From assembly GCA_002841885.1 (NCBI GenBank), contig PHBE01000007.1:62001-126000 (forward strand): 64,000 bases of DNA. The letters run 5' to 3'. The notes beneath the pieces are model-generated. The model was not told the DNA's origin. It did not search any database and saw only the letters and a list, made by a program, of their open reading frames with translations. Source of the DNA: Deltaproteobacteria bacterium HGW-Deltaproteobacteria-18. GTDB taxonomy: Bacteria; Desulfobacterota; Desulfovibrionia; Desulfovibrionales; Desulfomicrobiaceae. The translations under genes were made by a program, and so were the position numbers. Below are positions 17,218 through 26,403 of the stretch, piece by piece (the first letter of the stretch is position 1; each line of letters starts with the position of its first letter).

Positions 17218-17646
17218 CTATTTGACCTTTCGTCTGACAGCCGCGAAACACAAGAACAGCCCCGCCGCCAGGATGGCTACCTTGCCGAGATCAAAGCGGA
17301 CGTCCCGTTCCAGGGCGTTTATGTAGGGTAGGGCGGGCAGGTAGAAGACCACGCTTGCGCCTTTGGAGATGCCTGCGCTCATGGCGGTGCCGATGGTTTT
17401 GGTATTGCCGGGGATGACGCGTCCGTCCGGGAGGGTGAACTCAAAGCCTACGGAGTAGCTGTAGCTGTTGGCCACGGGATTCTGGCGATCGCCGAGTTCG
17501 CGACGGATGACTGTGATTTCGCCGGATGCCCTTGAGCCGATCAGAGGCAACAGGGGAATGACCGTGCCGTAAAGAGTCAGGAGCAGGCCTACGACAAAGA
17601 TGATGATCCGGGGCAAAAGAGGGGTGTTCCTGGTCGCTTTGGGCAT
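17218..17646 (-). CDS. Small membrane protein, DUF3592-like
   Basis: 142 residues with one hydrophobic segment at each end (about 12-36 IIIFVVGLLLTLYGTVIPLLPLIG and about 118-135 GKVAILAAGLFLCFAAV). Between them is an extracytoplasmic beta-rich domain (YSVGFEFTLPDGRVIPGNTKTIG, GASVVFYLP) matching the DUF3592 layout. Function unknown. It lies 24 bp downstream of the periplasmic binding protein gene on the same strand; the SD is weak. Confidence 0.7.
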   Translation of the reverse strand: MPKATRNTPLLPRIIIFVVGLLLTLYGTVIPLLPLIGSRASGEITVIRRELGDRQNPVANSYSYSVGFEFTLPDGRVIPGNTKTIGTAMSAGISKGASVVFYLPALPYINALERDVRFDLGKVAILAAGLFLCFAAVRRKVK

Positions 17647-17670
17647 GTCGTTATGTACTGAAGTCCAGGC

Positions 17671-18420
17671 CTATCTTTGATATTTTCTCGGCATGGGCAG
17701 ACGCCATTTTTCGTAGATCGGGGCCAGCTTGCCCTGATCGGCCAGGGCGTGCATGCCTTCCTCAAAGATCCTGCGCAACTTCCGGCCCCGTTCGGAAGTG
17801 GAGAAGACCGGAAAATACTGGCGAAATCCCACGGATTCGATGCGGAAATCATTTTCATCGAGCGGTGTCTTGAGATTCCGCATGGATTCCAAGATGAGGT
17901 TGCGGTCGTCGACATAGAAATCCGCTCCTCCGCGGAGGACCCGCTCCAGGGCCTCGGTCCCGCTGATGGTTTCGCTGAACTGGATGGGTACCGGAAAATC
18001 CTTGGGGCTGTAATATCCAAGCCTCCACACCAGCCGTTTGTTCGCCATGGAGGTTACTCCGTCCCAGTAAGGGGAGACGTCCTTGCGGAAAATGGCGTGG
18101 AATTCGCCTTCGTACATGGGTTCCTCAGCCAGTTGCAGGCCGTCAACGGGGTCCGAAAGGCATGTGTAGATGTCGATTGTGCCTTCGCGGACCATGATGA
18201 GCCCGCGTTTGGCCGGCACCTCCAGATGGCGGATCGTGTTACCGCCGGGGCCATAGATGGCGCGCATCAGGTCATGGTAAAGTCCTTGGCCTTCCTCGCT
18301 GGTGAAGCCCTCCCAGAACGGGGATCCGGTGAACACCTGGTCCGCGCGTGCGGACACGGGGAGAACCAGGAGAACGATCATGGCAATGAGGAGTACGTGC
18401 GGGTTTCGGCGGCTTGTCAT
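17671..18420 (-). CDS. Periplasmic solute-binding-like protein (SBP_bac_3 type)
   Basis: 249 residues. A signal peptide (MTSRRNPHVLLIAMIVLLVLPVSARA) precedes a single two-lobed binding fold (YHDLMRAIYG, RGLIMVREGTIDIYTCLSDP, RLVWRLGYYS, LERVLRGGADFYVDD, LRRIFEEGMHALADQGKLAPIYEKW). The end is typical of family 3 binding proteins. No permease or ATPase is adjacent, so it may be an orphan sensor-like protein rather than a transporter part. The start at 18420 is where the signal peptide begins; upstream in-frame codons read as non-coding. Confidence 0.75.
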   Translation of the reverse strand: MTSRRNPHVLLIAMIVLLVLPVSARADQVFTGSPFWEGFTSEEGQGLYHDLMRAIYGPGGNTIRHLEVPAKRGLIMVREGTIDIYTCLSDPVDGLQLAEEPMYEGEFHAIFRKDVSPYWDGVTSMANKRLVWRLGYYSPKDFPVPIQFSETISGTEALERVLRGGADFYVDDRNLILESMRNLKTPLDENDFRIESVGFRQYFPVFSTSERGRKLRRIFEEGMHALADQGKLAPIYEKWRLPMPRKYQR

Positions 18421-18626
18421 GAACGAAGTGTGTACTGCAGCATGCTTTCGTGAACAAGAAGAATCTGCTTTTTTGTGCGGATTGACCCCACGCCGGGCTT
18501 GCGTCCGCGCTTGCGACATGTTTTGTTTTGCCCCGGTCCAAACGCGTTTTGTTTGTCCCGGCCGGTCTGTTTTTTGCGTCAAGTCAAGGCCGTTTGTTTA
18601 TCATCATTCAACCGTTGAAGGCTGTC

Positions 18627-19409
18627 ATGCAGGATACTCCGATTCGATCCGGGCAGAGAATGGTTTCTCTTCTGGATCTGACCTCCCTGTCCGGCGTCGA
18701 GACCGACGCCGATATCGAGGCGCTTTGCTCCCGGGCGTCCGGGCCTTGCGGCCAGATTGCCGCCATCTGCGTTTTTCCCCGCCACCTTCCCAAGGTGAAG
18801 GCGTGCCTGCAGCGCAGCTCTCTTCAGGGAATAGAGCTGGCCACGGTGGTGAATTTTCCGGGGGGCGACCTTGACCCTGAGGGCAGCGTCCGCGAGATCG
18901 AAGTGGCCCTTGCCCTTGGCGCCACGGAAGTGGATCTTGTATTTCCCTACCGGGCGTTTTTGGCTGGCCGGGAAAGCGAGGTGGAAAAGTATCTCGATCT
19001 ATGCCGCCGTGTCTGCCCGGTGCGGCTCAAGGTCATCCTCGAGACGGGGGTACTCGGGAACCGGGAGGCGATCCGTGCGGCCGGCAGTCTGGCGGTGGAC
19101 CACGGCGCCGATTTTTTGAAGACCTCCACGGGCAAGGCCGCGATCCATGCCACGCCCGAGGCGGCCCGGATCATGCTCGAAGTCAGCGCCCAAAAGGGCG
19201 CGTCGACGGGCTTCAAGGCTTCAGGCGGGTTGCGCACCATGGCAGACGCCCAAGTTTATCTGGATTTGGCGGAGGAGATCATGGGCAGGGACTGGATCAG
19301 CCCACGCACTTTCCGCTTCGGGGCCAGCGGTCTGCTGGACGACATCCTGGCCCGGACGTGTCCATCCGGGAAATGTCCATCGGGGACGTCGCCGTCGGAG
19401 TGCGCATGA
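18627..19409 (+). CDS. deoC: Deoxyribose-phosphate aldolase
   Basis: 260 residues. It cleaves 2-deoxyribose 5-phosphate to glyceraldehyde 3-phosphate and acetaldehyde. Visible DERA motifs: AAICVFPRH, VNFPGG, EVDLVFPYRAF, LKVILETG and the Schiff-base lysine in FLKTSTGK, followed by GFKASGGLRT. The C-terminal tail has a near-tandem CPSGKCPSG repeat, coded by repeated TGTCCATC(C/G)GGG. It overlaps deoB (ATGA), forming a deoxynucleoside catabolism unit. The ATG at 18627 is the most family-like start; its SD is weak. Confidence 0.92.
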   Translation: MQDTPIRSGQRMVSLLDLTSLSGVETDADIEALCSRASGPCGQIAAICVFPRHLPKVKACLQRSSLQGIELATVVNFPGGDLDPEGSVREIEVALALGATEVDLVFPYRAFLAGRESEVEKYLDLCRRVCPVRLKVILETGVLGNREAIRAAGSLAVDHGADFLKTSTGKAAIHATPEAARIMLEVSAQKGASTGFKASGGLRTMADAQVYLDLAEEIMGRDWISPRTFRFGASGLLDDILARTCPSGKCPSGTSPSECA

Positions 19410-20647
19410 GGCGGGTCTGTCTGCTCGTGCTCGATTCCCTGGGGGTGGGCGGAGCTCCGGATGCGGACCAGTTCAAGGATCTTGGCGCGGACACGCTGGG
19501 GCACATCGCAAAAGTCTGCGCCCAAGGGTTGGCCGACGACGGCCGCAAGGGTCCGCTTCGGCTCCCGGTGCTATCTTCCCTGGGACTGGGTCTGGCGGCC
19601 GAGCTGTCCACTGGAACGCTTCCTCCCGGCCTGGAGGTGCCCGGACAGGTTCTGGGCAGGCACGGATGCGCCTCGGAAATCAGCCGGGGCAAGGACACCC
19701 CGAGCGGTCATTTCGAAATGACAGGGGCTCCGGTACTCTTTGACTGGGGCTATTTCGAGCAGGACACGAACTCCATCCCTGAAGATCTGCTGGACGAGCT
19801 GGTGTCCCGCGCCGCCCTGCCCGGGGTGCTGGGCAATTGCAAGGCCTCAGGCATCGAAATTCTGACCCGCCACGGCGAGGAACATCTGCGCAGCGGCCGG
19901 CCCATCGTCTATACCTCCGTGGATTCAGTGCTGCAGATTGCGGCCCACGAAGAGGCCTTCGGCCTTGAGCGTCTGCTCAAAGTCTGCTCCATCGCCCGGG
20001 AACTGGCGGACAAATACCGCATCGCCAGGGTTATCGCCCGGCCTTTTGTGGGCAAAGACAGGAATACGTTTACGCGTACCGGCAACCGGCGCGATTTTTC
20101 AATCCCCGCTCCTTCGCCCACTGTGCTGGATCTTTTGACGGCGGCTGGAGGAACGGTCTTGTGTGTTGGCAAGGTCGGAGATATTTTTGCTCATCGGGGG
20201 GTTGGCAAAAGCATCCGCGCCCATGGCCACGACCAGCTCATGGCCGCGACCCTGGCCGCCTTTGAGAGCGCCGGGGACCGGACATTGGTCATGACGAATT
20301 TCGTTGATTTTGATTCGGTTCATGGTCATCGTCGGGACGTGGCCGGTTATGCCCGCGCGCTTGAGGCCCTGGATGCACGTCTGCCCGAATTGTTGTCGCG
20401 GCTCATGCCTGGAGACCTGTGCATTCTGACCGCCGATCACGGCTGCGACCCGACCTGGCCCGGCACGGATCATACGCGGGAGCGGGTACCTGTGCTGGCT
20501 CATGGTCCAGGAATTGCCTCCGGATGCATGGGTGTCCGCGACACACTGAGCGATATTGGGGCCTCCGTTACGCAATTTTTCGGAATGGATGGAACCGGGC
20601 ATGGCCGGTCTTTTTTTGCTCAAGATGAGCTCTCAAACCTTTTTTAA
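19406..20647 (+). CDS. deoB: Phosphopentomutase
   Basis: 413 residues. It interconverts (deoxy)ribose 1-phosphate and 5-phosphate, feeding deoC. Alkaline-phosphatase superfamily metal sites are visible: N-terminal LVLDSLGVGGAPDA, GKDTPSGHFEMTG, a central NFVDFDSVHGHRRD and C-terminal LTADHGCDPTWPGTDHTRE. The ATG at 19406 overlaps the deoC stop with GGAG upstream. Length and motif order agree with the family. Confidence 0.95.
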   Translation: MRRVCLLVLDSLGVGGAPDADQFKDLGADTLGHIAKVCAQGLADDGRKGPLRLPVLSSLGLGLAAELSTGTLPPGLEVPGQVLGRHGCASEISRGKDTPSGHFEMTGAPVLFDWGYFEQDTNSIPEDLLDELVSRAALPGVLGNCKASGIEILTRHGEEHLRSGRPIVYTSVDSVLQIAAHEEAFGLERLLKVCSIARELADKYRIARVIARPFVGKDRNTFTRTGNRRDFSIPAPSPTVLDLLTAAGGTVLCVGKVGDIFAHRGVGKSIRAHGHDQLMAATLAAFESAGDRTLVMTNFVDFDSVHGHRRDVAGYARALEALDARLPELLSRLMPGDLCILTADHGCDPTWPGTDHTRERVPVLAHGPGIASGCMGVRDTLSDIGASVTQFFGMDGTGHGRSFFAQDELSNLF

Positions 20648-20656
20648 GGAACACTC

Positions 20657-21829
20657 ATGACCCCTGATTGCGGCCAAGGACCGTCCAATGTCACCGAGCG
20701 GATCATGCCCGCGCTGATCAGAGCTCTGGTCTGGGGCGGCGTGTTTGCAGTCGTTTTCATACTGCGCTCCTTTTTCCTGCTTCTTTTTCTGACCTTTGTG
20801 TTCGGGTATATCCAGAATCGAGGTGTGAACAGGCTGCAGGGGCTGATTCCGAACCGGTCGCTTCGGGTCGTGCTGGTGGCGAGCATATTTCTGGGAGTGC
20901 TCATCACCGTGGGCGTGTTCCTGGTGCCCCGGGCCAAGGATCAGACCGTACTCTTCGTCACGCAGCTCCCTCAATACGTGGAACGCCTGGATCAGGAACT
21001 GGGGGCGCTGGGCGAGCGCTATCCCATGATCGCCAACGCCATACCGGAGCTAGGGGCTTTTGCGGACCACTCTGCACCGGGTAACGGCAAGTCCAGGGTC
21101 GCCGCCCTGGTGCAGCAGATTTTCGGCATGGGTGATCATCCCGAAGGGCAAAACAAGGTCAATCAGCTGCTTGATCTGGTGCGAGGCGTGGGGGGCAGGA
21201 TAGCCGCCATTGCCTCGGCCTTTCTGCTGGCACTGCTCTTTTCTTTTCTCATAGTTCTCGATCTGCCACGCCTTTCAGCCAGTGTGTGCTCACTTGAAGC
21301 CTCCAAGCTTGGTTTCGTTTATCGCGAGGTAGCCGGCAGCATCAGGGATTTCGCCATGGTCCTGGGCAAGGCCCTGGAGGCCCAGTTCGTCATAGCGCTG
21401 GTCAACGCCCTGCTCACGGCTATCGGCGTGTCGTTGCTGGGCCTTGGTTCGGCCATGGCCTTTTTGACGGTCATCGTCTTTTTGTGCAGCTTCATTCCCG
21501 TTCTGGGCGTTTTCATCAGTTCCGTGCCCATCTGTCTCATTGCCCTGCAGAACTCGGGGCTGACGACCATGCTGCTGGCCATCGTCATGATCACGGTCAT
21601 TCACCTGCTTGAGGGATATGTGCTCAATCCCAGGATCTACGGTTCCTACATGCGCATAAATCCCGTCATCGTGCTCGTCATCCTGACCATCGGGGCCAAG
21701 CTTTTTCATATCTGGGGACTGGTGCTTGGCGTGCCGATCTGCACCTATATTTTCGGACACGTGATTCAGCACAAGGATGAATCAGGGTCTGTTCCCTTGG
21801 AATGCGCCCGGGAAGACAGGCCGGATTGA
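20657..21829 (+). CDS. AI-2E (PerM/YdiK) family membrane transporter
   Basis: 390 residues with about 8 hydrophobic segments in two clusters (about 20-95 and 190-370), separated by a ~95-residue soluble stretch (VTQLPQYVERLDQELGALGE onward). The FIPVLGVFISSVPICLIAL and EGYVLNPRIYGSYMRINPVIVL segments are the family signature. Members have been linked to AI-2 release or Na+/H+ exchange; the substrate here is unknown. It begins 9 bp after deoB, so probably shares its transcript. Confidence 0.85.
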   Translation: MTPDCGQGPSNVTERIMPALIRALVWGGVFAVVFILRSFFLLLFLTFVFGYIQNRGVNRLQGLIPNRSLRVVLVASIFLGVLITVGVFLVPRAKDQTVLFVTQLPQYVERLDQELGALGERYPMIANAIPELGAFADHSAPGNGKSRVAALVQQIFGMGDHPEGQNKVNQLLDLVRGVGGRIAAIASAFLLALLFSFLIVLDLPRLSASVCSLEASKLGFVYREVAGSIRDFAMVLGKALEAQFVIALVNALLTAIGVSLLGLGSAMAFLTVIVFLCSFIPVLGVFISSVPICLIALQNSGLTTMLLAIVMITVIHLLEGYVLNPRIYGSYMRINPVIVLVILTIGAKLFHIWGLVLGVPICTYIFGHVIQHKDESGSVPLECAREDRPD

Positions 21830-21905
21830 ATTGAGGCGATCCTGCCTTTTTTCGTGCGCGGGACTTTGCGCAATGCGGAGAACGACGAATGAAAATATTT
21901 GTTTG

Positions 21906-22331
21906 ATGGAGCCAAGAGTGGAAAATGCACTGCACATAATAATTGTCGAGGAGCCCAGCCTGTCGCGCAATGTTCTGGTCAAGGCGCTCGGGACCTGGGG
22001 ATACTCGTGCGAGGTTCTCGAGGACGAGGATGCGGTCTGGAAGGCTGCCCTGGCCGCAACTCCTCCTGTGCTGATCCTGGCTGACTGGCATTCGGACTTC
22101 ATGGGATGCGATGAGCTTTTCTGGCGGGTGCGCAACACGCAGGCCTTGCAGGGGGCCTATCTGATGGGGGGAATCCCGCGTGGAGCCGTGGGGGGGATCC
22201 GTCAGTGCATCTCTTCCGGAGCCGACGATTACGTCTATCGTCCCTACGACCTCGACGAAGTGCGCGTGCGTCTGCACCTGGCCTCCAAGGTCATGGGCCT
22301 GGCAACGGAAGGCGAAATTTTTCCAGGCTGA
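21906..22331 (+). CDS. Stand-alone receiver-domain protein with atypical active site
   Basis: 141 residues, a single CheY-like fold with no output domain. The acidic pair is E15-E16 (IIIVEEPS) and the acceptor position is D60 (LILADWHS). The conserved Thr/Ser is not evident (GAYLMGG), and the usual Lys before Pro is Arg (YVYRPYD, R112). The fold is intact (HIIIVEE; GADDYVYRPYDLDEVRVRL). Phosphorylation chemistry may therefore be altered. The start is uncertain: an in-frame ATG at 21873 would add 11 residues, and neither has a strong SD. Confidence 0.75.
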   Translation: MEPRVENALHIIIVEEPSLSRNVLVKALGTWGYSCEVLEDEDAVWKAALAATPPVLILADWHSDFMGCDELFWRVRNTQALQGAYLMGGIPRGAVGGIRQCISSGADDYVYRPYDLDEVRVRLHLASKVMGLATEGEIFPG

Positions 22332-22356
22332 GCCGCTCCCTTTTTCTTACCTGATG

Positions 22357-22398
22357 GCGAAATCAGTCGGGCTTGGCCGGCGGGTTTCGCTTTTTTTT
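22357..22398 (+). terminator. Intrinsic terminator after the receiver gene
   Basis: GCGAAATC (22357-22364) pairs with GGTTTCGC (22383-22390) with one G-U, and eight T follow. The T-run reaches the 3' end of the convergent zinc-ribbon gene. Confidence 0.7.
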
Positions 22399-23611
22399 AG
22401 AGCGTCGTGGACCAGTGGAGGGCATTTTTCTGGATCGCCATGTTCATTTCGGGCTGCACGAATTCCCGCGGGCCTTCAATAAACGGCAGATATTCGATGC
22501 TCGCCTCGCCTGCGCGCAACGAACCACCCTGGATTCTGGGAAACAGGTTCTTGCGGGCCGGGGCCAGGCGGCCGAGGACCACGGGTAGAGCCTGGAACGC
22601 TTCCTCCCTGGGCAGGGTCACGGGATGCAGGGGCGTGCGGGGCAGGGTTTCAAGCGTCGGAGCCTCTGGCTGGTAAAGGCTGACCTGGGCGCTCAGGTTC
22701 AGGAAAAGTCCGGGCCTGATCTTGAAGGCCGGTACGCGGAAGGAAAAGGCCGTAGACTCCATCCAGGGCAAGAGGGCGCGCGGCAGGTTGGTCAGCCGGA
22801 TCAGGTCGGCCCAGGTCTGGAGCCTGAACCCTCTGGCCTGGACGCGCAGGTTCCAGAAGGGCAGGTAGATGTCTGGCTTCTCCTGCGTATGCAGAAAATG
22901 CGGGGCGATCTGCTGGCCGCCCTCGGGACCGGGTTCCCACGCCGTGTCGCAGTGCGGGCAGGTCTGAACCAGGCTCTGACGGTCTCCGATCAGATCCCAT
23001 CCGCATTTGGGGCACAGGGTCGAGGTGAACCTGAGCCGACTGCCAGCCTTTTGCGCTTCAGCCGGGTCGATGCAGGCCGGTCCGAGATGCTCGCCGGTGA
23101 TCCCGTCCACAAGTTCATGGCTTTGAAAGACGGGCTGGTAGACAAGCGAGAGACTGTCGCCCACGCAGGCCGTGAGCTTTGGTCCTCTCTGGACAGGCAG
23201 GCCTGGGAGGGCGCGCAGGAGACGGGATTTGAAGTCGATGCTTGGTATGGTCGGGGGCAGAAAGAGGCCGTCCGTCGTCGGTTCCACAAAGGACAGCTCC
23301 ATGGCCTGGGTGCGCAGCCCAAGCGAGGCCGGGAGAGCCGGATTGCTCAGGGCCAGGAGGTTCGAATCGAGAATCTTGTGCTGGGTGGTTTGCGGTCCAA
23401 GTACAAAGGCGTTGCCCCTGAACCTCCAGTACGGGATATGAATGAGCGTGCCCGGATGACTGATGCGCGGTTTCAGGCGGTATTCAAAGGGGCCGCTGCT
23501 GTGGATGAACAGGCGGACCTGACAAAACGGACAGGAAAAAATCCTGTCCGTTTCCTTTAGCGCCACCGGCGCTCCGCATTGCGGGCATTGATGTGAGAGA
23601 TGACCGGTCAT
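22397..23611 (-). CDS. Zinc-ribbon protein of unknown function
   Basis: 404 residues with two zinc-ribbon motifs. One is N-terminal (CPQCGAP...CPFC, about residues 9-32), the other near the middle (CPKCGWD...CPHC, about 218-243). Between and after them are beta-rich, Trp/Pro-rich segments (HIPYWRFRGNAF, YLPFWNLRVQARGF) that look like two copies of one module, each following a ribbon. No membrane segment is evident. It follows the SPFH gene by 2 bp, so the two should work together. I do not recognise a named family. Confidence 0.7.
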   Translation of the reverse strand: MTGHLSHQCPQCGAPVALKETDRIFSCPFCQVRLFIHSSGPFEYRLKPRISHPGTLIHIPYWRFRGNAFVLGPQTTQHKILDSNLLALSNPALPASLGLRTQAMELSFVEPTTDGLFLPPTIPSIDFKSRLLRALPGLPVQRGPKLTACVGDSLSLVYQPVFQSHELVDGITGEHLGPACIDPAEAQKAGSRLRFTSTLCPKCGWDLIGDRQSLVQTCPHCDTAWEPGPEGGQQIAPHFLHTQEKPDIYLPFWNLRVQARGFRLQTWADLIRLTNLPRALLPWMESTAFSFRVPAFKIRPGLFLNLSAQVSLYQPEAPTLETLPRTPLHPVTLPREEAFQALPVVLGRLAPARKNLFPRIQGGSLRAGEASIEYLPFIEGPREFVQPEMNMAIQKNALHWSTTL

Positions 23612-23613
23612 GG

Positions 23614-24750
23614 TCAGCCCATGCGCTCCCCGCAATGATTGCAGAACGTGGAGGAAGCCAGGTTTTCCTGACCGCAGGACGGACATTTGGCAGTCTCGCG
23701 GACGCTGCCTGCCTGCCTGCCGCAGCGCGGACAGAAGCGCGTGCCCGGGGCCAGGTTTTTCCCGCAGCCCTTGCACTGTTCAAAGACGACCAGCTGGTGT
23801 CCGCAGGAGGGGCAGAACTTGTCGTCCTGGCGGATGGGCTGGGTGCATTCCGGGCACTTCAGGCCGTTGGCCTGCGCTGCAGGCGCCGTGGCGGATTGTC
23901 CTGCCATCTGCATGGCCTGGGCCATGAGCGAGGGCATCATGAAGCCTACCCCGAGCCCCATGGACTCGCCCGCGCTACCGGGATTCGCGGCCGCCTTTTC
24001 CATGGCGGACGCGGCCTTGAGCTGCATGAGCTTGTTCATGTCGTCGAACATGCCGAGCTTGGTCTTGTCGTCCATGGCCTTCTGGACTTCGGGCGGCGGG
24101 GTGATGGCGTTGATGAAGAGCTGGTTCAGCGACAGCCCGAAATGGCGGAAATCTTCCTGCAGCCGTTCCCGCAAGCCCGCGGACCATGCTTCGTAGCGGC
24201 TGGGCAGGTTCAGGATGGTGTCCATGTTTTCGCCCAGGTAATCGTTGAACCTGGAGACGATGACCTTGCCCAGGTAGTCGCTTAAGTCGGCCACGGTAAA
24301 GGAGCCCATGGTGCCGACCAGTGAGTTGATGAAGAGCAGGGGCTGCACGATCTGGATGTTGAACATGCCGTAGGCGCGCAGGCGGATGAGTCCGAGTTCC
24401 GAATCCTTGAAAGCCACCGGCTCCCGGGTGCCCCATTTGAGGTTGGGGAAGACCTTGGTGTTCACCATGTAGGCTTCCGCCCGGAGCGGGCTCTCCAGCC
24501 CCCAGGGGATGCCCATGATCTTGTTCAGGATTGGGATGTTGGCGGTCTTCAGGGTGTGCCTGCCCGGTCCGAAGACATGCACGGCCTTGCCGTTGTAGAA
24601 GAAGATGCCGGCTTGGGATTCGCGCACGACCATCTGCGCGCCGTACTTGATTTCGCCGGAGCCATCCTGTGGGAATCGCCGCGCGAATTCCTGACCGCTG
24701 TCGTCAAACCACTCGATGAGCTCAAGAAAGAAAAGATTGTCGACGCCCAT
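23614..24750 (-). CDS. SPFH-domain protein with C-terminal zinc ribbons (YdjI-like)
   Basis: 378 residues. The first ~220 residues are an SPFH (band 7) domain (QAGIFFYNGKAVHVFGPGRHTLKTANIPIL, RLRAYGMFNIQIV, GLSLNQLFINAITPP). A Met/Ala-rich linker (about 250-295) follows, then three Cys4 ribbons (CPECTQ...CPSCG; CKGCG...CPRCG; CPSCG...CNHCG). The layout resembles B. subtilis YdjI, a partner in the PspA envelope-stress operon; that link is family knowledge and inference. The start at 24750 has GGAGGAAG upstream. It pairs with the following zinc-ribbon gene. Confidence 0.8.
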   Translation of the reverse strand: MGVDNLFFLELIEWFDDSGQEFARRFPQDGSGEIKYGAQMVVRESQAGIFFYNGKAVHVFGPGRHTLKTANIPILNKIMGIPWGLESPLRAEAYMVNTKVFPNLKWGTREPVAFKDSELGLIRLRAYGMFNIQIVQPLLFINSLVGTMGSFTVADLSDYLGKVIVSRFNDYLGENMDTILNLPSRYEAWSAGLRERLQEDFRHFGLSLNQLFINAITPPPEVQKAMDDKTKLGMFDDMNKLMQLKAASAMEKAAANPGSAGESMGLGVGFMMPSLMAQAMQMAGQSATAPAAQANGLKCPECTQPIRQDDKFCPSCGHQLVVFEQCKGCGKNLAPGTRFCPRCGRQAGSVRETAKCPSCGQENLASSTFCNHCGERMG

Positions 24751-24865
24751 TTATCTTCCTCCGTGTCCCAAGAATTTATCGTTTAATGCTATAGGACGAT
24801 TCACTTGCAATTACAACTTGGGGCCCTTAGTGAACAAGGCTTGTCACATGAAATGGAGGAGTCTC

Positions 24866-25396
24866 ATGCACCGCAGCAAGGAAATCATGGCCGCTCGCGA
24901 TGTCGAGCGCACACTTGACCGTCTCGCCTGTCAGATTCTGGAACAGATCGCGGACCACGAGTCCATAGCCCTGGTCGGCATCCAGCGGCGCGGCGCGGAC
25001 CTCGCATGCAGGCTTTGCGCCCTCCTGTCGGCGCGTACACAGCGGAGCATTCCCTGCGGGGAACTGGACATCAATCTGTACCGCGACGACTGGACCTCCT
25101 CCACGGCCACTCCGAACATCAACGCCACACGTATTGATTTTTCCGTGGAAGACAAGACCATCATCCTCATCGATGACGTGCTCTTCACCGGTCGGACCAT
25201 CCGCTGCGCCCTTGAGGCCATCCTGGATTTTGGCAGGCCCGAGGCTGTGAAACTCCTTGTGCTGGTCGATCGCGGACACCGTGAACTGCCCATTCAGGCC
25301 GATTTTATCGGCAAGACCGTGGCTACGGAACGGGATCAGCAGGTCAATGTTTTTTTGCAGGAGCGCGACGGCAAGGACCAGGTTGTGCTGAGCTGA
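24866..25396 (+). CDS. pyrR: PyrR-family uracil phosphoribosyltransferase / pyr regulator
   Basis: 176 residues. The PRTase PRPP loop IILIDDVLFTGRTIRCAL is plain, with GIQRRGADLA upstream and YRDDWT, a PyrR hallmark. PyrR binds pyr mRNA in some bacteria and makes UMP from uracil. No attenuator was seen next to it, so regulation cannot be claimed. The ATG at 24866 has GGAGGAG five bases upstream. It is a single-gene unit closed by a hairpin terminator. Confidence 0.9.
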   Translation: MHRSKEIMAARDVERTLDRLACQILEQIADHESIALVGIQRRGADLACRLCALLSARTQRSIPCGELDINLYRDDWTSSTATPNINATRIDFSVEDKTIILIDDVLFTGRTIRCALEAILDFGRPEAVKLLVLVDRGHRELPIQADFIGKTVATERDQQVNVFLQERDGKDQVVLS

Positions 25397-25420
25397 TCCC
25401 GTATTGCGTCGAAAAAGAGA

Positions 25421-25456
25421 AAGGCCGCCTCCCCGTTGGGGACAGCGGCCTTTTTT
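25421..25456. terminator. Bidirectional intrinsic terminator between pyrR and dapA
   Basis: AAGGCCGC (25421-25428) pairs with GCGGCCTT (25445-25452), with an inner CCCC/GGGG stem and a T-run to 25456. An A-rich tract precedes it, serving the convergent dapA. Confidence 0.9.
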
Positions 25457-25474
25457 CATGGTGCGTCGAGTGGA

Positions 25475-26353
25475 TCAGATCAGTCCCTTGTCGGCCAGGA
25501 ATCCGTGCAGTGCTTCTGCGTTGGCAGGGCTCATGGGTGTCAGGGGCAGGCGCATATCAAGCTTGATGCGGCCCATGAGGGAGAGGGCCGTCTTGACCGG
25601 GATGGGGTTGGTTTCAATGAACATCATGCGGGAGAACGACGCCAGCAGGAAGTGCATTTCCCGCGCCTTGGGCAGATCGGCCGCAAACCAGGCCGAGCAG
25701 AGCGCGCTCATCTTGTCGGGCAGAATGTTCGAGACAACCGAGATGACTCCGCAGCCCCCCACGGACAAAAGGGGCAGCACCGTGAAATCATCGCCGGAGA
25801 GGACCTGGAAGTCGGGGCCGCAGAATTCGAGAACCTGGGATATCTGACTCAGATCGCCCGTGGCTTCCTTGATGCCGACCACGTCCGGGATGTCTTTGTT
25901 CAGCCTGGCCACTGTTTGCGGAAGCAGGTTCACGCTGGTGCGGCCCGGAACGTTGTAGAGGATGAAGGGCATGGACACTTCATCGGCGATGCGCTTGAAG
26001 TGCTGGTAGAGCCCTTCCTGGGTCGGCTTGTTGTAGTAGGGCGTGATCAGAAGCGCGCCATCGGCTCCTGCCTCCTTGGCAAAGCGGGTCAGTTCCACCG
26101 CCTCGGCAGTGTTGTTCGATCCGGCACCGGCCAGGACCGGCACCCGGGCCTTGACCTGGTCCACGCAAATTCGGATCACCCGCTTGTGTTCGTCGTGGCT
26201 CATGGTGGCGGACTCTCCGGTGGTGCCGCAGGGCACTACGCCGTTGATCCCGCTTTGAATCTGCCATTCGATGAGCTCTCGATAGGCTTCCTCGTCAAGC
26301 TGGCCGTTTGAAAACGGGGTGACCAGGGCTGTAAACGCTCCTTTGAATTGCAT
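25475..26353 (-). CDS. dapA: 4-hydroxy-tetrahydrodipicolinate synthase
   Basis: 292 residues. It condenses pyruvate with aspartate semialdehyde, the first committed step to DAP and lysine. Active-site residues are visible: T44-T45 (CGTTGESAT), Y133 (YNVPGRT) and the Schiff-base K162 (GIKEATGD). It ends IPV...ALSLMG...MRLPLTP as expected. The ATG at 26353 follows GGAGGAAACG. It lies 50 bp after dapF on the same strand, so the two form a DAP-pathway operon. Confidence 0.96.
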   Translation of the reverse strand: MQFKGAFTALVTPFSNGQLDEEAYRELIEWQIQSGINGVVPCGTTGESATMSHDEHKRVIRICVDQVKARVPVLAGAGSNNTAEAVELTRFAKEAGADGALLITPYYNKPTQEGLYQHFKRIADEVSMPFILYNVPGRTSVNLLPQTVARLNKDIPDVVGIKEATGDLSQISQVLEFCGPDFQVLSGDDFTVLPLLSVGGCGVISVVSNILPDKMSALCSAWFAADLPKAREMHFLLASFSRMMFIETNPIPVKTALSLMGRIKLDMRLPLTPMSPANAEALHGFLADKGLI

Positions 26354-26403
26354 CGTTTCCTCCCGGATTGGGGCTGTGGTTGATAAGTTGGCCGTCTGGA
26401 GCC

